From NCBI GenBank assembly GCA_030431525.1, contig JAUIJC010000010.1:1-64000 (forward strand): a stretch of 64,000 bases of DNA, read 5' to 3'. This DNA comes from Bacteroidia bacterium. Its GTDB lineage: Bacteria; Bacteroidota; Bacteroidia; Cytophagales; JAAEPT01. Made by a program: the position numbers and the translations under genes. Positions 26,953-34,403 of the stretch are shown here, piece by piece. The stretch's first letter is position 1, and each line of letters starts with the position of its first letter. Below the pieces are notes generated by a model. The model searched no databases, had not been told where the DNA came from, and saw only the letters and a list, made by a program, of their open reading frames with translations.

Positions 26953-27026
26953 CAGTTATCGGTTAACAGTTATCAGTTAACAACTTACCAGAGTTTGTGC
27001 TGTTGATAACTGTTAACCGATAACTG
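26953..27026. repeat. Perfect 23-bp inverted repeat before miaE
   Basis: Arms 26953-26975 and 27004-27026 are perfectly complementary over 23 bp; further pairs extend it imperfectly. Each arm is itself a near-duplication of a 14-base unit, AGTTATCGGTTAAC and AGTTATCAGTTAAC. The right arm ends 13 bases before the miaE start codon, so the hairpin could mask the ribosome-binding region or terminate porin transcription, although no T run follows. The same GTTAAC units build the lepA terminator. Confidence 0.7.
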
Positions 27027-27039
27027 TTAACTGAAAAAA

Positions 27040-27621
27040 ATGCTTGGATTAAAATTGGCCACGGACCCACGCTGGGTGGACATTGCCGAGAAATCAATCG
27101 ATGAGGTGTTGATCGACCATGCTTTTTGTGAGCAAAAGGCCGCCAGCACCTGTATTTCATTGATTGTCAACTACCCAGACAAGAAGCGTTTGGTGGAGGA
27201 GTTGGCGCCTATCGTGACAGAGGAGTGGGGGCATTTCCGAATGGTGCTTTCTGAGTTGGAGAAGCGTGGTTACGAATTAGGCCAACAGCGCAAGGACGAG
27301 TATGTATTGGCCTTGGCTAAATGTATTCGAAAAGGCGGTTCTCGTGACCAGTATTTGGTGGAGCGCTTGTTGATGAGCGCATTGATTGAGGCAAGAAGCT
27401 GCGAGCGTTTCCGCTTGCTCTCTCTTCATATTTCAGATGACTCCCTCAAGGAGTTTTATCACAACTTGATGGTGGCCGAGGCCAACCATTACACCCTCTT
27501 CTTGGAATTGGCCAAGGAGTATATGCCCGAGGAATACGTTAAGCAACGTTTCCAAGAGTTCTTGGATGAGGAAGCAGAAATCCTTTCCAGTTTGGAACTA
27601 AGAGGGGATAGGGTGCATTAA
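27040..27621 (+). CDS. miaE: tRNA 2-methylthio-N6-isopentenyladenosine-37 hydroxylase MiaE
   Basis: A 193-residue diiron oxygenase, the usual length for MiaE, which hydroxylates ms2i6A37 in tRNAs reading UNN codons. Iron ligands fit a ferritin-like four-helix bundle: EEWGHFRMV in the first pair and EANHYTLF in the second, plus the helical ligands in DHAFCEQKAAS and EARSCERFR. The start ATG lies immediately after the inverted repeat with an A-rich rather than a Shine-Dalgarno leader. No other tRNA-modification gene is adjacent. Confidence 0.92.
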   Translation: MLGLKLATDPRWVDIAEKSIDEVLIDHAFCEQKAASTCISLIVNYPDKKRLVEELAPIVTEEWGHFRMVLSELEKRGYELGQQRKDEYVLALAKCIRKGGSRDQYLVERLLMSALIEARSCERFRLLSLHISDDSLKEFYHNLMVAEANHYTLFLELAKEYMPEEYVKQRFQEFLDEEAEILSSLELRGDRVH

Positions 27622-27623
27622 AG

Positions 27624-27695
27624 TATAGAGTACCAAGTATAGAGTACAAAGTCGAGTCATGGTACTTGGTACTCTATACTTGGTACTTTGTACCC
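27624..27695. repeat. Inverted repeat of iterated AGTATAGAGTACC units
   Basis: Starting two bases past the miaE stop, the left arm is built of two copies of AGTATAGAGTAC(C/A). The right arm (about 27665-27690) is complementary over about 24 of 26 bases. Palindromic subunits (GTACTTGGTAC, GTACCAAG) occur several times. Acts as a candidate bidirectional structure between miaE and typA; no clear T run follows. Confidence 0.65.
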
Positions 27696-27732
27696 ATTTA
27701 ACTAAGTAACTACACACTTTCTAATAGGCATC

Positions 27733-29538
27733 ATGAGCCAAGAAATCAGGAATGTGGCGATCATCGCCCACGTTGACCACGGTAAGACGACCTTGGTTGA
27801 CAAAATTATTCAAGCCTCCAAGTTGTTCCGCGAGGGAACAGAATTCGACGAGTTGATTTTGGACAACAACGACTTGGAGCGTGAGCGTGGTATCACCATC
27901 CTTTCCAAAAACGTTTCCGTTCGTTACAAGGACGTAAAAATCAACATCATCGATACTCCAGGTCACGCCGACTTCGGTGGCGAGGTAGAGCGTGTATTGA
28001 AGATGGCTGACGGTGTTATTTTGTTGGTTGACGCCTTTGAGGGCGCGATGCCACAGACCCGTTTTGTAACGGAAAAGGCCTTGAGCCTTGGCTTGAAGCC
28101 GTTGGTGGTAGTGAACAAAGTAGACAAATTGAACTGTCGTCCTGACGAGGTTCAAGAGTCTGTTTTTGACTTGATGTTCAACCTTGGTGCTACTGAGGAG
28201 CAGTTGGATTTCGTAACCTTGTTCGGTTCTTCCAAAGAAGGTTGGATGAACACGGACTGGAAAGAGAAGACCGAAGACATCACTCCTTTGTTGGATGCAA
28301 TTTTGGAGAACGTTCCTGCAGCTCCATCACCAGAGGGTACGCCTCAAATGCAGGTAACCTCTTTGGACTTCTCCAGCTTTACTGGTCGTATCGCCATCGG
28401 ACGTGTGTTCCGCGGTACGCTTAAAGTTGGTGACCAAGTTGCTTTGACAAAGGCTGACGGTTCTGTAAAGAAAATGCGTCTTAAGGACATCGAGGTATTC
28501 GAAGGTCTTGGCCGTGTAAAAGTAGAGGAGGTTAGCGCCGGTGAGATTTGCGCCTTGACTGGTTTGGACGACTTCGAGATTGGTGACACGGTTACTGATG
28601 CTAATAATCCAGAAGCGTTGCCACGTATCGCTATCGACGAGCCTACAATGAGCATGCTCTTCACCATTAACAACTCACCATTCTTCGGTAAGGAAGGTAA
28701 GTTTGTTACTTCCCGTCACTTGCGTGACCGTTTGGAGAAGGAGTTGGAGAAGAACCTCGCTTTGCGCGTGATTCCAGGTAACACTGAGGATAAATTCAAC
28801 GTGTATGGCCGTGGTGTACTTCACTTGTCCGTATTGATTGAAACAATGCGTCGTGAGGGCTACGAGCTTCAGGTTGGTCAGCCACAGGTATTGTTCAAGG
28901 AAATTGACGGCCAGAAATGCGAGCCGATGGAGACATTGGTTGTTGACGTTCCTGAGGACGTATCTGGTAAAGTAATCGAGTTGGCTACTAAGCGTAAGGG
29001 CGAGCTTCGTATCATGGAGCCAAAAGGCGACCTCCAGCACTTGGAGTTCGAGATTCCTTCTCGTGGTTTGATCGGTTTGCGTAACCAAGTTTTGACAGCT
29101 ACTGCTGGTGAGGCTGTAATGACGCACCGTTTGAAAGGTTACGAGGCTTATAAAGGCCACATCGAGCAGCGTTCTAACGGTTCCATCATCTCTGGTGATA
29201 CCGGACCTGCTACTGAGTATTCCTTGAACAAGCTTCAGGATCGTGGTACTTTCTTCGTGGATCCAGGAGAGGTGCTTTACCAAGGTCAGGTTATCGGTGA
29301 GCACACCCGTGACAATGACTTGGAGGGGAACGTTCAGAAAGGTAAGCAGTTGACCAACATGCGTTCCGCGGGTTCCGATGACAAATCAAGGGTAGCTCCT
29401 AAGCGTCAGTTCTCTTTGGAGGAGGCGTTGGAGTACATCGGTGGCGACGAGTACTTGGAGGTAACTCCAGAGTCCATCCGTATGCGTAAGATTTACTTGA
29501 CGGAATCTGAGCGTAAGATTCAAGCTAAGAAGCAGTAA
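27733..29538 (+). CDS. typA: Ribosome-associated GTPase TypA/BipA
   Basis: A 601-residue translational GTPase of the EF-G superfamily that binds the 70S ribosome under stress and during subunit assembly. G motifs: [12 protein letters not shown] (G1), ERGITI (switch I), [11 protein letters not shown] (G3) and NKVDKLN (G4). The C-terminal BipA-specific domain follows, with [12 protein letters not shown] and the loop [11 protein letters not shown]. Its length is standard. The codon use is that of a highly expressed gene (many CGT, GGT, TTG). It is followed by a clear intrinsic terminator. Confidence 0.97.
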   Translation: MSQEIRNVAIIAHVDHGKTTLVDKIIQASKLFREGTEFDELILDNNDLERERGITILSKNVSVRYKDVKINIIDTPGHADFGGEVERVLKMADGVILLVDAFEGAMPQTRFVTEKALSLGLKPLVVVNKVDKLNCRPDEVQESVFDLMFNLGATEEQLDFVTLFGSSKEGWMNTDWKEKTEDITPLLDAILENVPAAPSPEGTPQMQVTSLDFSSFTGRIAIGRVFRGTLKVGDQVALTKADGSVKKMRLKDIEVFEGLGRVKVEEVSAGEICALTGLDDFEIGDTVTDANNPEALPRIAIDEPTMSMLFTINNSPFFGKEGKFVTSRHLRDRLEKELEKNLALRVIPGNTEDKFNVYGRGVLHLSVLIETMRREGYELQVGQPQVLFKEIDGQKCEPMETLVVDVPEDVSGKVIELATKRKGELRIMEPKGDLQHLEFEIPSRGLIGLRNQVLTATAGEAVMTHRLKGYEAYKGHIEQRSNGSIISGDTGPATEYSLNKLQDRGTFFVDPGEVLYQGQVIGEHTRDNDLEGNVQKGKQLTNMRSAGSDDKSRVAPKRQFSLEEALEYIGGDEYLEVTPESIRMRKIYLTESERKIQAKKQ

Positions 29539-29565
29539 GATTGATTCTGCTGAAATATAAATGAG

Positions 29566-29597
29566 AAAGGAGGATGTGAAAGCATGCTCCTTTTTTT
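29566..29597 (+). terminator. typA terminator
   Basis: Arms 29566-29576 and 29583-29593 pair at 10 of 11 positions (AAAGGAG core), followed by T residues. It lies 27 nt past the typA stop. Confidence 0.8.
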
Positions 29598-29625
29598 ATT
29601 GTGAGCCATGTGATTTAAAAATTGA

Positions 29626-30039
29626 ATGAGTAGTATGATGGCTAAAAAACGACAGGATGTTCTGTTCTTGGCTCTACTGGGGATTTGTGTATTATTGATT
29701 TTTATAGTGGCTGCTCCAGCAAGAAATTATATCCCTATTATTTGGGGTTTTTTAGGGTTTGGTGTTCACTCTGTTTTGTTTATCAAAACATCATGGGATT
29801 TAAGCGCCTTTTTAATTGATGACCACAGTAGAGAGTTGGAACGGTTAAAAATTAGTTACCATAAAAGTAGGTTTAAGAAAGAGGTTAACTTGTTTGATCT
29901 ATTTCAAGAGAGGGAAAAGATAGAGTTAATTTCTCCTCAGGTAAAATCACAGCTTTCATTATTTCGTCATCGGTTTAAATTAGCTGCTATATCATTTCCC
30001 ATGATAATAGCACTTGCCTTACTCACAATATTCTTTTGA
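29626..30039 (+). CDS. Small two-to-three-helix membrane protein, unknown
   Basis: A 137-residue protein of unknown function. Hydrophobic segments are VLFLALLGICVLLIFIVAA and the overlapping IPIIWGFLGFGVHSVLFI near the N-terminus, and AAISFPMIIALALLTIFF at the C-terminus. In between is a charged cytoplasmic or periplasmic loop (RELERLKISYHKSRFKKE...FQEREKIEL). An alternative start three codons in (MAKKRQD) is equally possible. It is AT-richer than typA. No operon partner; the downstream region is the duplicated pdhB fragment on the other strand. Confidence 0.6.
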   Translation: MSSMMAKKRQDVLFLALLGICVLLIFIVAAPARNYIPIIWGFLGFGVHSVLFIKTSWDLSAFLIDDHSRELERLKISYHKSRFKKEVNLFDLFQEREKIELISPQVKSQLSLFRHRFKLAAISFPMIIALALLTIFF

Positions 30040-30067
30040 GTTTTTAAAAGCATTTGATTTTTATCAC

Positions 30068-30096
30068 AAAAAAATCCCCGCCTCATCAGAAGCGGA
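30068..30096 (-). terminator. Terminator, duplicated copy of the pdhB terminator
   Basis: AATCCCCGC and GCGGAGATT pair around a 10-nt loop; on the minus strand a T run follows. It is an almost exact copy of the hairpin at 30884-30912. Each copy has one mismatch at a different place, in each case of the wobble type. Confidence 0.7.
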
Positions 30097-30123
30097 GATT
30101 TTCTATTTCTACAGTAAGTAATC

Positions 30124-30215
30124 TTACCTGTAAAGTACGCTTTTAATCACCTTAACGGTCTTGTCAATGTTAGGAAGGATCTTATCGATCGATGTAAGGT
30201 GGATGGCAATTGAAT
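30124..30215 (-). pseudogene. Truncated duplicate of the 3' end of pdhB
   Basis: On the minus strand this stretch translates, in frame to a TAA at 30124-30126, to DKILPNIDKTVKVIKSVLYR. That is the same as the last residues of pdhB (DEILPNVDKTVKAIKSVLYR) with a few substitutions. The nucleotide match continues through the stop and downstream of it, covering the terminator. The offset to the true pdhB end is exactly 816 bases. Upstream of about 30215 the similarity ends. The fragment has no start codon and is a remnant of duplication or recombination. Confidence 0.85.
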
Positions 30216-30263
30216 AGATGCTGAGTAGGTTTATGGAAGAAGTTTAGGGGCTTGGAAATTGGT

Positions 30264-30824
30264 CTACCAATTAGCGTCATTTTTAAAGCATTCAATAGGC
30301 ATTTTTTTCTTTATATATACCTCGATATAGGGTGAGCGATTATGGATGAACATGGTGTCTCCACTAAATGAAAAATGTCCTTTTTTTATGCCGTAAGCAT
30401 GACGGCCATTTCCTGTGCCTGAAATACGAGAAAATTTATCGAATTGGATCAAATTGTCTTTTAAATAATAGACACCTCTAATTCCAGAATTTAATGGGTT
30501 GAAATAATTACAGTCTTGGTTTCTCTTAAAGATGAAAAATTCATTAAACCTACCATTTGCGTAGAACCGAAACATGAAATAGCCTCTTTCTTCTTTATCT
30601 GTTAAGTGGTGGATGATGCCATTATATTTGGATCCAAACTCTTCATAATAGACTGTGGTGTCAATTATATTTAGTAGTTCGGGTGTGAACAGGGAGACAT
30701 TTGAAAATATTTTGTTTTCTACAGGAACTACTGTTGTACCATTTTGAAGAGTGTAGTGCTTTACTCCACAAGAGGAAATTTCAATTAAGATTAATGTAAT
30801 GAAGAGTGTTATTCTGAGTGACAT
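30264..30824 (-). CDS. Unknown lipoprotein flanked by pdhB 3'-end repeats
   Basis: A 186-residue protein that I do not recognise. The N-terminus is a lipoprotein signal (LFITLILIEISSCGVKHY). The remainder is Phe/Tyr/Asn-rich and probably beta (YFMFRFYANGRFNEFFIFKRN), with cysteines near residues 105 and 179. It is AT-rich compared with pdhB. It lies between the authentic 3' end of pdhB plus terminator and the duplicated fragment, so it was either inserted there or caught up in a tandem duplication. Its stop is about 50 bases before the remnant. Confidence 0.7.
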   Translation of the reverse strand: MSLRITLFITLILIEISSCGVKHYTLQNGTTVVPVENKIFSNVSLFTPELLNIIDTTVYYEEFGSKYNGIIHHLTDKEERGYFMFRFYANGRFNEFFIFKRNQDCNYFNPLNSGIRGVYYLKDNLIQFDKFSRISGTGNGRHAYGIKKGHFSFSGDTMFIHNRSPYIEVYIKKKMPIECFKNDANW

Positions 30825-30883
30825 ACAAAGTCAATTTTTTGAGGTGATTAGCTATCAAGTTTTTGTTTGTCTCTATTAACATA

Positions 30884-30912
30884 AAAAAAATCCCCGCCTC
30901 ATCAGAAGCAGG
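30884..30912 (-). terminator. pdhB terminator
   Basis: AATCCCCGC pairs with GCAGGGATT (one wobble pair) around a 10-nt loop, with a T run on the minus strand, 28 bases past the pdhB stop. Duplicate at 30068-30096. Confidence 0.75.
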
Positions 30913-30939
30913 GATTTTCTATTTCTACAGTAAGTAATC

Positions 30940-31917
30940 TTACCTGTAAAGTACGCTTTTAATCGCCTTAACGGTCTTGTCAACGTTAGGAAGAATCTCG
31001 TCGATCAAGGTAGGAGCGTAAGGCAATGGAACGTCCTTGCTCACGACACGTTGAACTGGAGCGTCCAAGTAGTCGAAGGCGTTACGAGAAACGTGGTAGG
31101 CAATCTCAGAAGAGATAGATGCCAATGGCCAAGCTTCTTCAAGAACAACCAAGCGGTTAGTCTTTTTCACGGACTCAACAACCGTTTCGAAGTCGATAGG
31201 ACGAACGGAACGCAAGTCGATCACCTCAACGGAGATGCCTTCACCTTCAAGCACCTTAGCGGTCTCGTTGGCGATTTTCATGAACTTACCGAAGGAAACC
31301 AAGGTCACGTCTGAACCTTCTTTCACCACGTCGGCAACGCCGATTGGAATCAAGTACTCACCTTCCGGAACTGGTCCTTTGTCGCCGTACATCAACTCAG
31401 ACTCCATGAAAATAACTGGGTCGTCGTCACGGATGGCAGACTTCAACAGGCCTTTGGCGTCAGCTGGGTTAGAAGGAACAACCACCTTCAATCCAGGAGT
31501 ATTGGCGTACCAGTTCTCAAAGTTTTGAGAGTGCTGTGAGCCAAGCTGTCCAGCGTTACCCGTGGCACCACGGAAAACGATAGGGCAGTTGTACTGTCCA
31601 CCGGACATGTATTTCATTTTGGCGGCGCTATTGATGATTTGGTCAATGGCCACCAAAGAGAAGTTAAACGTCATGAACTCGACGATAGGACGCAAGCCAT
31701 TCATGCTGGCGCCAATGCCGATACCTGCGAAACCAAGTTCCGCGATAGGAGTGTCGATCACACGCTTGGGGCCGAACTCATCAAGCATTCCAAGGCTGAC
31801 TTTGTAGGCGCCATTGTATTCAGCTACCTCTTCACCCATCAGGAACACGTTCTCGTCCCTGCGCATCTCCTCGCTCATGGCTTCCCTGAGCGCTTCGCGA
31901 AATTGAATCTCTCTCAT
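30940..31917 (-). CDS. pdhB: Pyruvate dehydrogenase E1 component, beta subunit
   Basis: A 325-residue thiamine-diphosphate enzyme subunit of the two-chain E1 type; with the alpha subunit it decarboxylates pyruvate and reductively acetylates the E2 lipoyl domain. Diagnostic segments are MREIQFREALREAMSEEM, the TPP-contacting MGEEVAEYNGAYKVS, ERVIDTPIAE-like RVIDTPIAELGFAG, FMTFNFSLVAIDQI, and the C-terminal VPLPYAPTLIDEILP. The ATG at 31917 fits the family start; a start seven codons upstream also exists. The alpha subunit and E2/E3 are not in the window. Its 3' end and terminator are duplicated 816 bases away. Confidence 0.93.
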   Translation of the reverse strand: MREIQFREALREAMSEEMRRDENVFLMGEEVAEYNGAYKVSLGMLDEFGPKRVIDTPIAELGFAGIGIGASMNGLRPIVEFMTFNFSLVAIDQIINSAAKMKYMSGGQYNCPIVFRGATGNAGQLGSQHSQNFENWYANTPGLKVVVPSNPADAKGLLKSAIRDDDPVIFMESELMYGDKGPVPEGEYLIPIGVADVVKEGSDVTLVSFGKFMKIANETAKVLEGEGISVEVIDLRSVRPIDFETVVESVKKTNRLVVLEEAWPLASISSEIAYHVSRNAFDYLDAPVQRVVSKDVPLPYAPTLIDEILPNVDKTVKAIKSVLYR

Positions 31918-32063
31918 GTTACTAAGAATAGTCAACAAGTCAACAAGTAAAGTTGCCAGTCACAAGTAATGAAGTGTCAATCCTTGCCGGAACTATTACT
32001 AAATGGGGGTATCCCCATAAGACGCCGTAAAAATAGAGGTTAACGGCTCAATTTCCAATGGGA

Positions 32064-32101
32064 AAAAGAAAAAGCCAAGTCTGAAAACAGACTTGGCTTT
32101 T
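32064..32101. terminator. Bidirectional terminator
   Basis: GCCAAGTCT (32074-32082) and AGACTTGGC (32089-32097) form a perfect 9-bp stem with a 6-nt loop, flanked by A-rich and T-rich tracts on the two sides. It lies past the stop of the coiled-coil gene (minus strand), upstream of pdhB. Confidence 0.8.
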
Positions 32102-32120
32102 CTCTATGGGGAAAGGAAAG

Positions 32121-33374
32121 TTATTCAATAGTGAATTTGGTCTTTCCAACTTGGTGGTCTTCAGACCAAACAGTGATGGTGTAGTCACCTTCATCCAACT
32201 TTTCGTTCACGTTGTGGTAGAAGTAAACCACATCGTTCTCGTTGATAAAGTTGTGATTTTTCTCACCAGAGAAAGATGTTGTTTTGCCGTCAGCAGTTTG
32301 GAAGGAACCTCCGCCTTTGCCTTGGCTGAACAATACGTTTCCAGAAGGTGAGCTCAACTGGTACTTGAAGTTTTTGTAGCCTTTGCCAGCAGCAAAGTTC
32401 TCCTTGATGACAAAGCCAACTTGAATTTGACGTACTTTCTTAGCCTTGTACGTGTCAAACTCGTTGTTGTTGAAGCTTTTATCACCCTCGTCTTTCACAC
32501 TAACCTTAAGGTCTTGGATGTGAAGCAACTGAGCCTCCGTAAGGATGGCGTTCTGCTCAGAAAGTTGAGATTTCAACTCCTTCTGGCTGTCCACCAACTG
32601 ACGGTTCTGGTGAGTAAGAACACGGTTCTTACGCTTCAACTCAGAGATTTGCTTGTCGCGGGCAGCCAACTCAGCTTGGTGCTTAGCCAAAGCGCTGTTG
32701 AGTTTTTCCTCAAAGGCTTTTTGGTTGACTTTACCACTGGAGCTAACCGTTGCTGTGGCTACAGGAGCACTGCTTTGGTTCGCTTGTGCCTCGCGAAGCT
32801 CAGCTCGTGTATAAGAGAGTTGAGCACGCGCTTCACGCAATTGGCTGCGCAAGCTTTCGAGCTCAGCGATTTGGCCTTGAAGGTCCTCATTGGACTGACC
32901 CAAACGCGCCAACTCATCCTTTTGTTTCTGGAGCGTTTCGATCATCTCTTGGATCTTGTTGTCCTTTTGCTCCAGCTCTTGTTTCTTCTGTGATTCGAAA
33001 CCGCTTAGCTGTTCAGAAATCTCATCGTTTTCCTTTTTGGCAGAGCTGTACAAGGTGTACATATAAGTACTGCCAGCTACCAACATGATCATTCCCGCAG
33101 CCAAAGCCCAAGTTAATGGACGGTTGGAGGAAGAGGATTCTTGAGGAGCAGGGGATGAGGCAACAGGAGCAGCCTTTTTCTTTTCAGGTGCCTGTTTTTT
33201 TGGTGCCTCTTGTTTAGGAGTGCTTGCTTCAGCTTTTGGCGCAGTTGTTGCCACTGGCTGTTCAGCAGGTTTTTTTACTTCTGCGGTATCGGCGGCTTGC
33301 TCAGGTGTAGCTTTCTTAACCACACGCTTTTTCATTGGCGGCCTAACAGGTCTCCTAATTGGTCTCTGGCTCAT
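32121..33374 (-). CDS. Membrane-anchored coiled-coil protein, unknown
   Basis: A 417-residue protein. Residues 1-85 are Pro/Lys/Ala-rich and probably cytoplasmic (RPIRRPVRPPMKKRVVKK, APKKQAPEKKKAAP). A single membrane helix follows near 88-106 (LTWALAAGMIMLVAGSTYM), then a long coiled coil (about 115-290, dense in E, Q, K, L heptads). The C-terminal beta-domain of about 130 residues reads VKVRQIQVGF-like KKVRQIQVGFVIKENFAAGKG and ends in DYTITVWSEDHQVGKTKF. The layout is of a trans-envelope spacer: cytoplasmic basic tail, anchor, rod, periplasmic binding head. I do not recognise a named family. Divergent from an OmpA gene, which suggests an envelope-structure role. Confidence 0.75.
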   Translation of the reverse strand: MSQRPIRRPVRPPMKKRVVKKATPEQAADTAEVKKPAEQPVATTAPKAEASTPKQEAPKKQAPEKKKAAPVASSPAPQESSSSNRPLTWALAAGMIMLVAGSTYMYTLYSSAKKENDEISEQLSGFESQKKQELEQKDNKIQEMIETLQKQKDELARLGQSNEDLQGQIAELESLRSQLREARAQLSYTRAELREAQANQSSAPVATATVSSSGKVNQKAFEEKLNSALAKHQAELAARDKQISELKRKNRVLTHQNRQLVDSQKELKSQLSEQNAILTEAQLLHIQDLKVSVKDEGDKSFNNNEFDTYKAKKVRQIQVGFVIKENFAAGKGYKNFKYQLSSPSGNVLFSQGKGGGSFQTADGKTTSFSGEKNHNFINENDVVYFYHNVNEKLDEGDYTITVWSEDHQVGKTKFTIE

Positions 33375-33507
33375 AGTAGCGTATTGAGAAATTGAAGGTT
33401 TGTGTCAAAACTTTCGGAAAAACTCCTTATTTTTCCAAAACGGCAACAGCATTACATTTAGCGCAACTTTCTAAAATTAGCGAATTTCAATCAAAATTCG
33501 AAAAGCA

Positions 33508-34335
33508 ATGGTAAGAATGCTACATAATGTGGCTCTCGCAGGAATGGTATTCCTTGTGGGAGGACAGGTGTATGCTCAAGATTCCCTGAGTGTTGACCAA
33601 AGCGATAGCTTGGACTTGTTGGAAGAGGAGGTTTATGAGCCACTCGATAGTGCGGAATTTGCCGCCTTGCTCGCTCCTGTGGAGGAAACCGCTGAGGAAA
33701 GAGCTTCGAAACGATCACATGTGGCCATTAAGGTGGTGGACAAAGCCTCCAAAGAGGTCATTCCCGCTACAGTAGAGGTGACCGCCTTTGATAATGGTGG
33801 AAATGTGTTGTTCCAAGGGGAGGGACAAGTGGATGAGAACGGAATTTTCCAGCTTGACTTGGTACCTGCTCGTTTGGAACTGACCATTGTTAGTGAAGGG
33901 TATTTGCCAATCACGAAACGCGTTGCTCTTGAAAAGAACGGGGAAGTAAAGGGGAAAATCAGCAAGATGTATGGCTTGACCAAATTGAGTGTAGGTGAGG
34001 CGATTCCCTTGAAAAATGTAACCTTCAACGAGGGTAAATTTGCTTTATTGCCTGAATCTCACGGTCAGCTCGACGCCTTGGTGAAATTGTTGGAAATTCA
34101 CCCTGACATGAAAATTGAGCTTGCTGGACACACAGATAATACTGGTAGCCCAGCGTATAACCAGCGATTATCAGAGGATCGTGTGGAGGCTGTAAAGCGT
34201 TATTTGGTGAAGCAAGGTATTCACCCGAAGCGAATCAAAGGTGTTGGTTACGGTGGTACTAAACCAATTGTAACTGGTGTGAACGCCGATAGCAAAAAGA
34301 ACCGTCGTGTTGAATTTGTAGTATTGAAGCTCTAA
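33508..34335 (+). CDS. OmpA-family lipoprotein-like cell-wall anchor
   Basis: A 275-residue secreted protein with a signal peptide (LHNVALAGMVFLVGGQVYAQ), an acidic linker, a carboxypeptidase-regulatory-like or PEGA-like beta-domain (about 70-155; VAIKVVDKASKEVIPATVEV), and a C-terminal OmpA peptidoglycan-binding domain. The latter shows AGHTDNTGSPAYNQRLSEDR and KRIKGVGYGGTKPI, with the Asp and Arg that hold diaminopimelate. It thus likely tethers an outer-membrane component to peptidoglycan. It is divergent from the coiled-coil membrane protein gene and followed by a strong terminator. Confidence 0.85.
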   Translation: MVRMLHNVALAGMVFLVGGQVYAQDSLSVDQSDSLDLLEEEVYEPLDSAEFAALLAPVEETAEERASKRSHVAIKVVDKASKEVIPATVEVTAFDNGGNVLFQGEGQVDENGIFQLDLVPARLELTIVSEGYLPITKRVALEKNGEVKGKISKMYGLTKLSVGEAIPLKNVTFNEGKFALLPESHGQLDALVKLLEIHPDMKIELAGHTDNTGSPAYNQRLSEDRVEAVKRYLVKQGIHPKRIKGVGYGGTKPIVTGVNADSKKNRRVEFVVLKL

Positions 34336-34366
34336 TCGTTCAATAACACACACACACAAGTATTTG

Positions 34367-34403
34367 AGGCCATGCAGCTTTTGCTGTATGGCCTTTTTGT
34401 TTT
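34367..34403 (+). terminator. Terminator after OmpA-family gene
   Basis: AGGCCATGCAGC (34367-34378) pairs with 34383-34394 at 11 of 12 positions, followed by TTTTTGTTTTT that runs up to the stop codon of the convergent kinase gene. A CA dinucleotide run (34346-34358) precedes it. Confidence 0.85.

Noticed and set aside
34346-34358. CA dinucleotide run as a phase-variation tract
   Set aside because: It lies outside coding sequence, after the OmpA-family stop codon and before its terminator, with no promoter there to be spaced.
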